Below, piece after piece: positions 8,310 through 15,293 of a stretch of 36,083 nucleotides of DNA. Position 1 is the first letter of the stretch. Every line of letters starts with the position of its first letter. The position numbers and the translations under genes were made by a program. The stretch is from Acetomicrobium sp. UBA3949. Lineage in GTDB: Bacteria > Synergistota > Synergistia > Synergistales > Acetomicrobiaceae. A model generated the notes under the pieces. That model saw only the letters and a list, made by a program, of their open reading frames with translations. It was not told the origin of the DNA and made no database searches. The DNA lies in assembly GCA_002385485.1 (NCBI GenBank), contig DGDP01000023.1:1-36083 (forward strand), read 5' to 3'.

Positions 8310-8942
8310 TTGGCCAATAAATTGAACGTCAATCCCAACAGAATGATGCTAAACGTCATCAAGAGGCGACTTGCGGCCGCAAAAAGAGGACATAAATTAT
8401 TAAAAGATAAGCAGGATGCATTAATAAAGCAATTCTTGCAGAAAGCAAGAGATGTAAAGGATTTGCGCGAGAAAGTGGAAGCGGCCATTTTCGCCTGTTA
8501 TCGAAGCTTTCTGATGGCGCGTGCCCAAATGGTGCCGGCCGTACTGGAGCAATCTTTATTAATGGCTGGCGGCGGAGAAACAGGCGTTCATGTAAAGACT
8601 CGCAACCTTATGAGCGTCGCGGTTCCCGAATATACAATAGACAAAGCAGAAGAACAGGTGAAAGGTTACGGCTTTGCCATGACATCCGGCAGCCTGGATT
8701 TGGCGTTGGAGCAATTTCAGGAACTGCTCCCCGACTTGATACGCCTTGCCAGCGAAGAGAAGGCATTACGGTTGATGGCCAGCGAAATAGAACGTACACG
8801 CAGAAGGGTTAATGCCCTCGAATATGTTATGATTCCGGCATTTGAGGAAACGATAAGGGATATAACTATGAGATTAGACGAAATGGAACGATCTAACTTA
8901 AGCAGGTTAATGCGGATAAAGGAAATAGTCAGATCCCATTAA
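8310..8942 (+). CDS. ntpD: V-type ATP synthase subunit D (central shaft)
   Basis: This 210-residue protein is the rotor shaft subunit. It begins with NVNPNRMMLNVIKRRLAAAK, the conserved start of the D family (usually NPTR..L..LK..L..A..G). Long helices occupy both ends, with a short central region between. The C-terminal EIERTRRRVNALEYVMIPAF (about 153-172) is a strong family motif. The start is TTG 8310, with AAAGGAG at 8294-8300 and 9-nt spacing; no ATG in frame is better placed. It is the last gene of the operon and is followed by a terminator. Confidence 0.96.
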   Translation: MANKLNVNPNRMMLNVIKRRLAAAKRGHKLLKDKQDALIKQFLQKARDVKDLREKVEAAIFACYRSFLMARAQMVPAVLEQSLLMAGGGETGVHVKTRNLMSVAVPEYTIDKAEEQVKGYGFAMTSGSLDLALEQFQELLPDLIRLASEEKALRLMASEIERTRRRVNALEYVMIPAFEETIRDITMRLDEMERSNLSRLMRIKEIVRSH

Positions 8943-8970
8943 GTAATTGTCTATCTTCGTTGTTTACGCG

Positions 8971-9013
8971 AAATCCCGCGGGATGTTCTTTATAAAAAAT
9001 CCCACGGGATTTT
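8971..9013. terminator. Bidirectional intrinsic terminator between ntpD and cheR
   Basis: Arms at 8971-8984 and 8998-9011 can pair at 13 of 14 positions. A/T-rich flanks (AAAAAA before and TTTTTTAT within and after the second arm) give a U-tract in either direction. Each arm is also nearly self-complementary (ATCCCGCGGGAT and ATCCCACGGGAT). It sits between the converging ends of ntpD (8942) and cheR (9021), where a shared terminator is expected. Confidence 0.8.
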
Positions 9014-9020
9014 TTATCTT

Positions 9021-9818
9021 TTATTTTCTCCTATATAAAAATTGTCCCAGGGGCTCCAAATCGAGGCTGCGATAATCGTAAATATGCTCAGTGGCACCAA
9101 CCATCATTATGCCTCCCGGACGTAGAGTCTTGACGAACTTTTGATACAAAGTTTTCTTAGTTTCTGCAGAAAAATATATCACGACATTTCGACATAATAT
9201 TAAGTCATATTCGTTCTGGGGGAAGGTGGCATTGAGCAGGTTCATGATTTTAAATTGGACTCGTCTTCTTATCGTGTCCTTAACTTTAAAATGTTCTTCG
9301 TCAATTTTGACGAAATATTTATCGATCCAATTTGGGGGTACATTTGCTAATTGTCTTTGGTGATATATTCCCTTTAAAGCAATGTTTGTTGCCTCTTCGT
9401 CAATATCCCATGCATCTATGTAAGGCGGACATAAGAGCTTAAGCTCTTCAGCCAGAATTGCCAGGGAGTAAGCTTCCTCTCCTGTAGCTGAGCCGGCACT
9501 CCACATTTTAAGACGTCTTCCTTTCTCCTTTATTAACTCCGGCAAAACCTTGTCTCGCAAATGCCACCATATTGATGGATTTCTAAAAAATTCAGACACA
9601 TTGATTGCGAGGTAGTCCAAAAACTCCTTTCGTTTTTCCGGGTCTTTTTTCAGTATTTCGAAATATTCATCATAATTGGAACATTTCCAACGCTGCATTA
9701 ACATATGGACCCGTCGGTGAATTTGCTGTTTATAGGCGTCAAGTTCAATGTTCATTAGCGACTTTACTTTATTTTTGAATTCATCGTATCCGGGCATTGG
9801 CGAAAACTGCGTTTCCAT
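9021..9818 (-). CDS. cheR: CheR-family protein-glutamate O-methyltransferase
   Basis: This 265-residue protein would methylate glutamates on chemoreceptors using S-adenosylmethionine, resetting signalling in the cytoplasm. The N-terminal helical domain (about 8-70) leads to AINVSEFFRN (71-80), matching the T.NxTxFFR motif of CheR. The SAM-binding loop WSAGSATGEEAYSLA is at 106-120, an acidic DID at 138-140 is expected to hold the ribose, and LCRNVVIYF with GGIMMVGATE follow. No C-terminal receptor-pentapeptide or TPR domain is visible. The start ATG at 9818 has GGGAGG just upstream on this strand. No other chemotaxis gene lies in the window. A weak promoter candidate reading this way is TTGTTT/N17/TATCAT (9898 down to 9870). 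Confidence 0.93.
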   Translation of the reverse strand: METQFSPMPGYDEFKNKVKSLMNIELDAYKQQIHRRVHMLMQRWKCSNYDEYFEILKKDPEKRKEFLDYLAINVSEFFRNPSIWWHLRDKVLPELIKEKGRRLKMWSAGSATGEEAYSLAILAEELKLLCPPYIDAWDIDEEATNIALKGIYHQRQLANVPPNWIDKYFVKIDEEHFKVKDTIRRRVQFKIMNLLNATFPQNEYDLILCRNVVIYFSAETKKTLYQKFVKTLRPGGIMMVGATEHIYDYRSLDLEPLGQFLYRRK

Positions 9819-9850
9819 AAGAACCCTCCCTAAAAGCCAATATTGTAGTG

Positions 9851-9879
9851 TTGAAAAAAGGTCTTCATGATGATATCTT
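9851..9879 (+). promoter_or_regulatory. Candidate rnpB promoter
   Basis: TTGAAA (9851-9856) and TATCTT (9874-9879) are separated by 17 nt, with 4-5 of 6 matches each. Transcription would start near 9886, about 14 nt before the folded 5' end of the RNA. The region also carries a weak candidate for the divergent cheR, so the two could share this 80-nt spacer. Confidence 0.35.
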
Positions 9880-9899
9880 TAACATAGAAAATAAACAAG

Positions 9900-10239
9900 A
9901 TTTCGAGCATTCCGGATGACCGCGTTCCTGGGATAGAACGAGGAAAGTCCGGGCTCCACAGGGCAAAGCGCTGGATAACGTCCAGCAGGCGCGAGCCTCG
10001 GGATAGTGCCACAGAAAGATACCGCTCCCATTTGGAGTAAGGGTGAAAAGGTGGAGTAAGAGCCCACCGGTCATTGGGCGACCAGTGAGCCAGGCAAACC
10101 CCGCTTGGAGCAAGATCTAATAGGGAGGGATGAGGTGGCCCGCTGACCTCCGGGTTGATCGCTAGAGGATGGGCGCAAGCTCATCCCGAGATAAATGGTC
10201 ATCAATATTACAGAACCCGGCTTATGGAATGCTCGAAAT
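9900..10239 (+). ncRNA. rnpB: RNase P RNA (bacterial, probably class A)
   Basis: This is the catalytic RNA that cleaves the 5' leader from precursor tRNAs. The conserved 5' core GAGGAAAGTCCGGGCTCC (9940-9957) and 3' core ACAGAACCCGGCTTA (from about 10210) can form the P4 region. The conserved ACAGAAAGATACCGC, AAGGGTGAAAAGGTG and GGAGCAAGATC segments lie between them in the right order. The ends are set by helix P1: 9900-9913 pairs perfectly with 10226-10239 (14 bp). The total of about 340 nt is normal. Class A rather than B is judged from overall layout and should be tested with a covariance model. Confidence 0.95.
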
Positions 10240-10241
10240 AA

Positions 10242-10303
10242 ATAATACAAGCCCCAGGGCCTAATAATAAGTTGACTAAATTAGGCCCTGGGGCTTGTAT
10301 TAT
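10242..10303. repeat. Perfect 24-bp inverted repeat; probable rnpB terminator overlapping the mra promoter region
   Basis: Positions 10242-10265 are perfectly complementary to 10280-10303, with a 14-nt loop at 10266-10279. The stem core is G/C-rich (GCCCCAGGGCC with GGCCCTGGGGC) and its outer ends are A/T. It begins 2 nt after RNase P helix P1. The 3' outer part CTTGTATTAT is only moderately U-rich, so it is an imperfect terminator by usual rules. The loop contains TTGACT and the 3' arm ends in TATTAT, both promoter-like. Confidence 0.75.
10272..10303 (+). promoter_or_regulatory. Candidate promoter of the mra/dcw cluster
   Basis: TTGACT (10272-10277) and TATTAT (10298-10303) have good hexamers but a 20-nt spacer, longer than the usual 16-18. 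A start near 10310 would place the MraZ boxes in the leader just downstream. A second TTGACT (10307-10312) has no well-spaced -10. Some promoter must lie here because the genes upstream are a separate RNA gene and an opposite-strand cheR. Confidence 0.35.
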
Positions 10304-10319
10304 GTGTTGACTTGGTGGT

Positions 10320-10359
10320 AAAGTGGTAGAAAGTGTATTAAAGTGGGATGGCGTGTGAG
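10320..10359 (+). promoter_or_regulatory. MraZ operator: phased AAAGTG boxes
   Basis: Three copies of AAAGTG begin at 10320, 10330 and 10340 (AAAGTGGTAG, AAAGTGTATT, AAAGTGGGAT), an exact 10-bp period. A degenerate fourth copy, GGCGTGTGAG, starts at 10350. MraZ is known to bind direct repeats upstream of its own gene: TGGGN with 10-bp spacing in E. coli and AAAGTG-type boxes in Mollicutes. The boxes fall on one helix face and would allow autoregulation of the whole cluster. Confidence 0.75.
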
Positions 10360-10788
10360 ATGATGATCGGGACCTATGAGCATCGCCTGGACAGTAAAGG
10401 CCGATTGGTATTGCCATCTAAGTTTAGGCAGGAGATGGGGGAACAGCTCGTTGCCTCTGTTGGCGTCGAGAGGTGCATCTCTTTGTATTCCAAGGATGAG
10501 TGGGAGAAGCTGCTTGAAAAATTGCAAAAGATGCCCTTTTCTCAAAGTAAGGCTAGAGATTTTTTGCGCGTATTTTTGGCAACGGCTCATGAAATTACCC
10601 TCGATTCGGCTGGGAGAATACTTCTCCCACAGATGTTAAAGTCGCATGCATACTTAGAAACGGAGGTCAGCATCATCGGAGTTGGAGATCATTTGGAAAT
10701 ATGGGATCGTGAGACCTGGAACAAATATAGACAGGATATTTTGTCAAACCTGTCAACGATCGTCGAGGGCGTAGAATGGAAGCAATAA
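10360..10788 (+). CDS. mraZ: Transcriptional regulator MraZ
   Basis: This protein of about 142 residues has two tandem SpoVT/AbrB-like halves, each with the MraZ DxxGR signature: DSKGRLVLP near the N-terminus and DSAGRILLP near residue 82. MraZ forms ring oligomers that bind repeats ahead of its own operon and usually repress it. The start at ATG 10360 gives MMIGTYEHRLD, matching the family's usual M..GTYEH opening. ATG 10348 would add MACE but lies inside the last AAAGTG box and lacks a spaced ribosome site; ATG 10363 is also possible. The ribosome site is weak (GGATGG at 10346-10351) and overlaps the operator, so MraZ binding might also affect translation. It overlaps rsmH by 13 nt. Confidence 0.95.
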   Translation: MMIGTYEHRLDSKGRLVLPSKFRQEMGEQLVASVGVERCISLYSKDEWEKLLEKLQKMPFSQSKARDFLRVFLATAHEITLDSAGRILLPQMLKSHAYLETEVSIIGVGDHLEIWDRETWNKYRQDILSNLSTIVEGVEWKQ

Positions 10789-11678
10789 GGCATATTCCTG
10801 TATTAACTGATGAGATTATAGATATACTATCGCTATCTGACGATATAAAGTTAGTTGTCGATGCTACTGTAGGGCTTGGCGGGCATGCATATGCTTTGTT
10901 GTCGACTTTTCCCGACATTAAGCTTTTAGGACTCGACCAGGATGAGAGAGCCTTAGCAATAGCTTCGGAAAAGCTTAAACCCTTCGGCGAAAGGGCCTTG
11001 TTAGTTAAATCAAATTTCAGGTTCATAGGCGATGTCGTTAAAAATAGCTTTAGATCTGTAGCGGTTGATGCAATTTTATTCGATTTGGGCGTCTCTTCGT
11101 TGCAGCTTGACGATGATGAAAGAGGGTTTTCATTCAATAAACCGGGACCTATTGACATGAGGATGGACCGTGAAGCTGAATTAACAGCCTTTGATATAGT
11201 AAATTACTATAACACCAAAGAATTATCTGATATCTTTTACAAGTACGGCGAGGAGCGCTACTCCCGCCAAATAGCAAAGGCAATAATCAGATATCGCGAG
11301 CAGAAAGGGTTGATCACTTCCACTGCGGAGTTGGTGGAGATAATTAGGGGGGCACTTCCGGCAAAAATTCAGAGACAAATGGGAAAACATCCGGCAAGAA
11401 GGATCTTTCAGGCTCTAAGAATTGTTGTTAACGATGAATTGGGAGCACTTGAAAACGGATTGAAAAACAGCCTGGGTTGCCTTCGAAGCGGTGGACATTT
11501 AATAGTCATAAGCTACCATTCTCTGGAGGACCGGATCGTTAAACATTCCTTTAAAGACTGGGAAAAAGAAGGAATTGGAAAGATGTTTTCTAAGAAACCA
11601 ATTTTACCGAAGAGGGAAGAAATCGAAGGTAATCCGAGATCTAGAAGTGCAAAATTGCGCGTTTTAATAAAATCCTAA
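10776..11678 (+). CDS. rsmH: 16S rRNA (cytosine1402-N4)-methyltransferase RsmH
   Basis: This 300-residue enzyme (formerly MraW) methylates N4 of C1402 in the ribosomal P site. The SAM loop VVDATVGLGGHAYALL is at 27-42 and GLDQDERAL at 52-60. ILFDLGVSSLQLDDDERGFS and GPIDMRMD follow, both hallmark stretches. The C-terminal part carries HPARRIFQALRIVVNDEL and ISYHSLEDRIVKHSF, then RSRSAKLRVL at the end. Length matches the family (about 300-315). ATG 10776 lies within mraZ, with GAGGG at 10765-10769. It sits second in the cluster, as in most bacteria. Confidence 0.97.
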   Translation: MEAIRHIPVLTDEIIDILSLSDDIKLVVDATVGLGGHAYALLSTFPDIKLLGLDQDERALAIASEKLKPFGERALLVKSNFRFIGDVVKNSFRSVAVDAILFDLGVSSLQLDDDERGFSFNKPGPIDMRMDREAELTAFDIVNYYNTKELSDIFYKYGEERYSRQIAKAIIRYREQKGLITSTAELVEIIRGALPAKIQRQMGKHPARRIFQALRIVVNDELGALENGLKNSLGCLRSGGHLIVISYHSLEDRIVKHSFKDWEKEGIGKMFSKKPILPKREEIEGNPRSRSAKLRVLIKS

Positions 11679-11703
11679 TATTTTTTGATGGGGAGTGGTA
11701 TGG

Positions 11704-12093
11704 GTGGCAACAAAGGGCAAAAAGGGCATTTATGCTTATATTATATTGGTTTCCCTAGCTCTCCTCGGACTTGCGGGGCTTCGTTTTTACAGTTTATATT
11801 TAGAGCATGAATTGATGGCTTTAAACCAACAAATTGAAGTATTGCAACAAAAGGATTTGCTTCTTTCTCAACGCCTTCTTTCCATGATGGCCCCGGATCG
11901 GGTCGTCTATTATGCCAGCGGGAAATTGGGCATGACGAAGGGCTTAGAGAGAGGTTCTACGATACGACTTGCAATCGCTCCCGGTAGTGAACGTTTTCAA
12001 GGAGATAATTTGCCGAATGTAGCTGTGGAGAAAAGAAAGACGTTCGGAATTTTCTCTGCCTTTGCCAGCGCCAAGGAGGATAGAGAGGACTAA
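11704..12093 (+). CDS. ftsL: FtsL-like cell division protein
   Basis: This 129-residue bitopic membrane protein has a short basic N-terminus (MATKGKKG), one transmembrane helix at about 9-29, then a coiled coil of about 40 residues (LEHELMALNQQIEVLQQKDL). The end of the coil, VYYASGKLGMTKG, matches the A..LGM motif typical of FtsL. FtsL bridges FtsQ and FtsB/DivIC and activates FtsWI. The family is poorly conserved, so the call rests on size, topology and position between rsmH and ftsI. The start is taken as GTG 11704, with GGGGAG at 11690-11695 and 8-nt spacing; GTG 11695 is an alternative. Confidence 0.75.
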   Translation: MATKGKKGIYAYIILVSLALLGLAGLRFYSLYLEHELMALNQQIEVLQQKDLLLSQRLLSMMAPDRVVYYASGKLGMTKGLERGSTIRLAIAPGSERFQGDNLPNVAVEKRKTFGIFSAFASAKEDRED

Positions 12094-12095
12094 TT

Positions 12096-13745
12096 TTGAA
12101 AGGGTCTAGGGGTCTTTGGCTTTTAATATTTTTAGCCTTTGTTGTTACAACGGCTAAAGTGGTTCAGCTTTGTCTTATTCCCGATTCAAGAGTTGTAATG
12201 TGGGCTAGGAGCCAGTATTGGCAGCAAGTTTTGGTGACATCGTCGAGAGGCACTATCGCGGACAGAAACGGCATAACTCTGGCCCTATCCGTTCCGCGAT
12301 GGAGCATGTTTGTCGATCCTGCATTTTGGGATCCAAGCCAATTGTCTGCTTTAGGTCAGCATCTTCCTAAGCAAGTCGTCCAGAAACTACAAAAGCCCCT
12401 AGAGGGTAGATTTATGTGGTTAGTCCGTAAATTAACATTACAAAAGGGCGAAGAGATATTATCGTTAAATTTAAAAGGGGTATACGGCATAAAGGAAATG
12501 GAGCGCTCCTATCCCTTTGGAAAGCATATGGCCCATCTGTTGGGCTTTGTCGACATAGATGAAAAAGGCCTTTCCGGAGTCGAGAGACAATGGGACTTTT
12601 TTCTGTACAATCCGCCACGTATGAGAAATTTAATAAGAGACGCCGCAGGGAATTACTTCGAAGCAGCAAATTTATCTTCAGAGGAAGAAATGGTCTTCCC
12701 TAAAAGCGAGGTAGTTCTTACAATCGACTGGAGGTTGCAGTACATAGTCGATGAGGCTTTGCAAAACGGAGCGTTCGTGAACAATGCGGAATGGGCAGCG
12801 GCTGTATGTATGGATCCCATGACCGGAGAAATATTAGCCATGTCGAGTTTTCCTTCCTTTGACCCCGGGAATAGAGAGACCTTCTCGGGCGATGCACTCA
12901 GAAATAACGCGATAGGCAGGGTATATGAACCTGGCTCGGTATTAAAACCTATCATTATGGGCATAGCCTTGGAAAACGGGTATGTTAACTCAAAAAGCAG
13001 GTTCAACTGCTCAGGATCTATAAAAATAGCGGATCATGTGATTCGTGAAGTCAATTGGCGTGCTCATGGAAATCAGGACTTCAATAAATTAATTATTAAT
13101 TCATGCAATGTTGGGATGGCTCAAATTGGTATGATGATGCCCGCAAATTTTACCTACAATGCCCTTAAAAGCTGGGGGTTTGGCCTTCCTACAGGCGTAG
13201 AATTGCCGGGTGAAGAAGAAGGATTGCTCCCCCTTCCATCTCAATGGTGGGGCGTTGTGCCTGCCAACATCGCTCTGGGGCAGGGTATAGCAGTTACGCC
13301 TCTCCAGTTAGCCCAAGCTTTTTCGGCCATTGCAAACGGAGGCCTTTTAGTTCGTCCCTATTTGACGAAAAACGTATTTGACAGAAAGGGCAACGAAGTT
13401 TACCACGGCCAGAGGCGGGAGATTGGCCGAGTGCTTTCAAATTCAACGGCCGAAAGGTTGAGAGTGACCTTAAGGCAAGCAGTGGCAGAGGGCACAGGCA
13501 AGCGTGCCGATGTTGAGAACGCGAAGGTGGCCGGGAAGACCGGTACCGCTCAGGTTGCCCATAGGGGAAAATATTTACAAGATACTCACGTAGCCACTTT
13601 TGCCGGTTTTTGGCCATATGACAGCCCTCGTTACGTTTTAATAGTCACTGTAGGAAACCCTGGCGCAAAGGGTTATTTAGCTGGAGTAATAGCAGCTCCT
13701 ATTTTTAGGACAATCGTTGAAGAGATGATGGCAAGCGGCTTTTAA
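12096..13745 (+). CDS. ftsI: Septal peptidoglycan transpeptidase, class B PBP (FtsI/PBP3)
   Basis: This 549-residue class B penicillin-binding protein has a membrane anchor (about 5-25), a dimerisation domain beginning at SRGTIADRNG (50-59), and a transpeptidase domain. The catalytic serine motif is S281-V-L-K284 in EPGSVLKP, the second motif is S336-C-N338, and the third is K481-T-G-T. It cross-links septal glycan strands made by FtsW. No PASTA repeats follow, as the protein ends soon after the transpeptidase fold. The start is TTG 12096, 2 nt after the ftsL stop, with GAGAGGA at 12083-12089. It is predicted to be a beta-lactam target. Confidence 0.95.
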   Translation: MKGSRGLWLLIFLAFVVTTAKVVQLCLIPDSRVVMWARSQYWQQVLVTSSRGTIADRNGITLALSVPRWSMFVDPAFWDPSQLSALGQHLPKQVVQKLQKPLEGRFMWLVRKLTLQKGEEILSLNLKGVYGIKEMERSYPFGKHMAHLLGFVDIDEKGLSGVERQWDFFLYNPPRMRNLIRDAAGNYFEAANLSSEEEMVFPKSEVVLTIDWRLQYIVDEALQNGAFVNNAEWAAAVCMDPMTGEILAMSSFPSFDPGNRETFSGDALRNNAIGRVYEPGSVLKPIIMGIALENGYVNSKSRFNCSGSIKIADHVIREVNWRAHGNQDFNKLIINSCNVGMAQIGMMMPANFTYNALKSWGFGLPTGVELPGEEEGLLPLPSQWWGVVPANIALGQGIAVTPLQLAQAFSAIANGGLLVRPYLTKNVFDRKGNEVYHGQRREIGRVLSNSTAERLRVTLRQAVAEGTGKRADVENAKVAGKTGTAQVAHRGKYLQDTHVATFAGFWPYDSPRYVLIVTVGNPGAKGYLAGVIAAPIFRTIVEEMMASGF

Positions 13746-13775
13746 ATTCTCAAACGATAGGATGGGTGACTGGAA

Positions 13776-15293
13776 ATGAAAGTTTCGATCAAAGAGTTGG
13801 CAGACTTTCTTTTCCGAAGACGATGTCTGAAGAAAATAATAGAAGCGGGCGCGAACTGCTTGGAGAATGAAATTTCAGAGATCTCCATAGACAGTAGACA
13901 TGTAGACGAAGGCGCTCTTTTTTGCTGCCTCGAAGGAACTAAAAGAAAAGGGGTTGAATTCGCACAGGATGCGCAACGGAGGGGAGCAGTGGCTGTACTT
14001 ACATCCGAAAGGGTTGATGATTTGGCGATACCTCAACTTATAGTAAAGGATGCAGGGGAAGCATGCGGATTAGCTTCTGCATATTTTTACGGCCTGCCTG
14101 CGAGCAAACTACTGATGATTGCTGTTACGGGAACTAACGGAAAGAGTACGACCACCTATCTTATCAAAAGCATTTTAGATACAGGTGACATGAAATGCGG
14201 GTTAATAGGAACCATAGTCTATAACGACGGAAAAAGCCACGAGGATGCCGATCGCACAACTCCTCAAGCTCCGTTGATTCAGTCATTGTTAAATAAAATG
14301 GTAGATAACAGATGCCACGCATGTGTAATGGAAGCCTCTTCTCATGGCATAGAGCAAAAGCGTATCTTCGGCTGTCTATACGATAGGGCGGTGTTTACGA
14401 ACTTGACGCCCGAACATTTGGATTATCATGGTGATATGGAAAACTATTTTTGTGCAAAGAGAGATCTCTTCATAAAATATATGCGTGGCGACTGGAAAGC
14501 TTCCATAAATACCGATGATCCTTATGGAGACAAGATTGCAAATGAGTTTGCACCACACATTTTAGGTTTTTCCCTGCGCCAAAAGGCAGATAACGCCTTT
14601 TATGGTTCCATAAGAAGTAGCTCAATTAGAGGCATCATCATGGATATAAGTTTCCCTGACGGCTCTACGCTCGAAAATGTCACCCTGCCTCTACTGGGAG
14701 AATACAATGTATTGAATGCCTTAGCTGCCTCTAGCGTTGCTTGGTCGTTAGACTTTGACGCGGAGGCGATCAGAAAGGGCTTAGAAAATTGCCCTCCCGT
14801 TCCAGGAAGACTGGAAAGGTATTTTGTAGAAGATGGTCCTGTATGTATAATTGACTATGCCCATACTCCGGATGCTTTAGAAAAAGTACTTTCCACAGTC
14901 AAACCCCTCTGCAGTGGGAGGGTGTGGCTTGTTTTCGGCCATGGAGGAGAGCGTTTTAAGGAGAATAGGCCGATATTAGGAAGCATAGCCGCCCGATTTG
15001 CGGATTGTATAGTCGTTACTATGGATAATCCGAGGAGCGAGGATCCCAGGGATATTGCGATGCAGATAGCAGATGGAATAAAATCATCCCCCGGGAGCTC
15101 TGAATATTGGACTATCATAGACAGGAAAGAGGCTGTACATTTCGCGTTAGATCGCGCGGGTAAAGGAGATGTAGTTTTGGTAACAGGAAAGGGGCCGGAG
15201 CGTAAAATAATATTCAAAGACAGGATGATACCTTATAACGACTTTGAAGCCTTGAAGGAATGGTGCAATCTAAGGGGAAGGGTACTTTCATGA
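13776..15293 (+). CDS. murE: UDP-MurNAc-L-Ala-D-Glu:diamino acid ligase MurE
   Basis: This 505-residue Mur ligase adds the third amino acid of the peptide stem, using ATP, in the cytoplasm. It has an N-terminal UDP-binding domain with the IDSRHVDEGALFC stretch (38-50), the P-loop TGTNGKST (118-125), and a C-terminal domain with D417-N-P-R420 followed by SEDP. DNPR is the motif linked to meso-diaminopimelate in known MurE enzymes; lysine enzymes differ here. DAP-type peptidoglycan is therefore inferred. ATG 13776 follows a loose AGGATGGGTGA stretch. Its stop overlaps the murF start in an ATGA arrangement. Confidence 0.95.
   Translation: MKVSIKELADFLFRRRCLKKIIEAGANCLENEISEISIDSRHVDEGALFCCLEGTKRKGVEFAQDAQRRGAVAVLTSERVDDLAIPQLIVKDAGEACGLASAYFYGLPASKLLMIAVTGTNGKSTTTYLIKSILDTGDMKCGLIGTIVYNDGKSHEDADRTTPQAPLIQSLLNKMVDNRCHACVMEASSHGIEQKRIFGCLYDRAVFTNLTPEHLDYHGDMENYFCAKRDLFIKYMRGDWKASINTDDPYGDKIANEFAPHILGFSLRQKADNAFYGSIRSSSIRGIIMDISFPDGSTLENVTLPLLGEYNVLNALAASSVAWSLDFDAEAIRKGLENCPPVPGRLERYFVEDGPVCIIDYAHTPDALEKVLSTVKPLCSGRVWLVFGHGGERFKENRPILGSIAARFADCIVVTMDNPRSEDPRDIAMQIADGIKSSPGSSEYWTIIDRKEAVHFALDRAGKGDVVLVTGKGPERKIIFKDRMIPYNDFEALKEWCNLRGRVLS

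Noticed and set aside
9830..10113. Three overlapping short - strand frames across the RNase P RNA
   Set aside because: The segment is explained by the conserved rnpB structure on the + strand; the frames look like chance.
10307..10341. Second promoter candidate, TTGACT (10307) with TATTAA (10336)
   Set aside because: The spacer would be 23 nt, too long for sigma70, and the -10 lies within the AAAGTG boxes.
10320..10359. Short direct repeats that might be a CRISPR or iteron array
   Set aside because: The units are 10 bp with no spacers and lie directly before mraZ, which fits an MraZ operator.
10673..11158. 161-codon open frame on the - strand over mraZ and rsmH
   Set aside because: The product is Ser/Leu-rich with no recognisable motif, opposite two clear genes.
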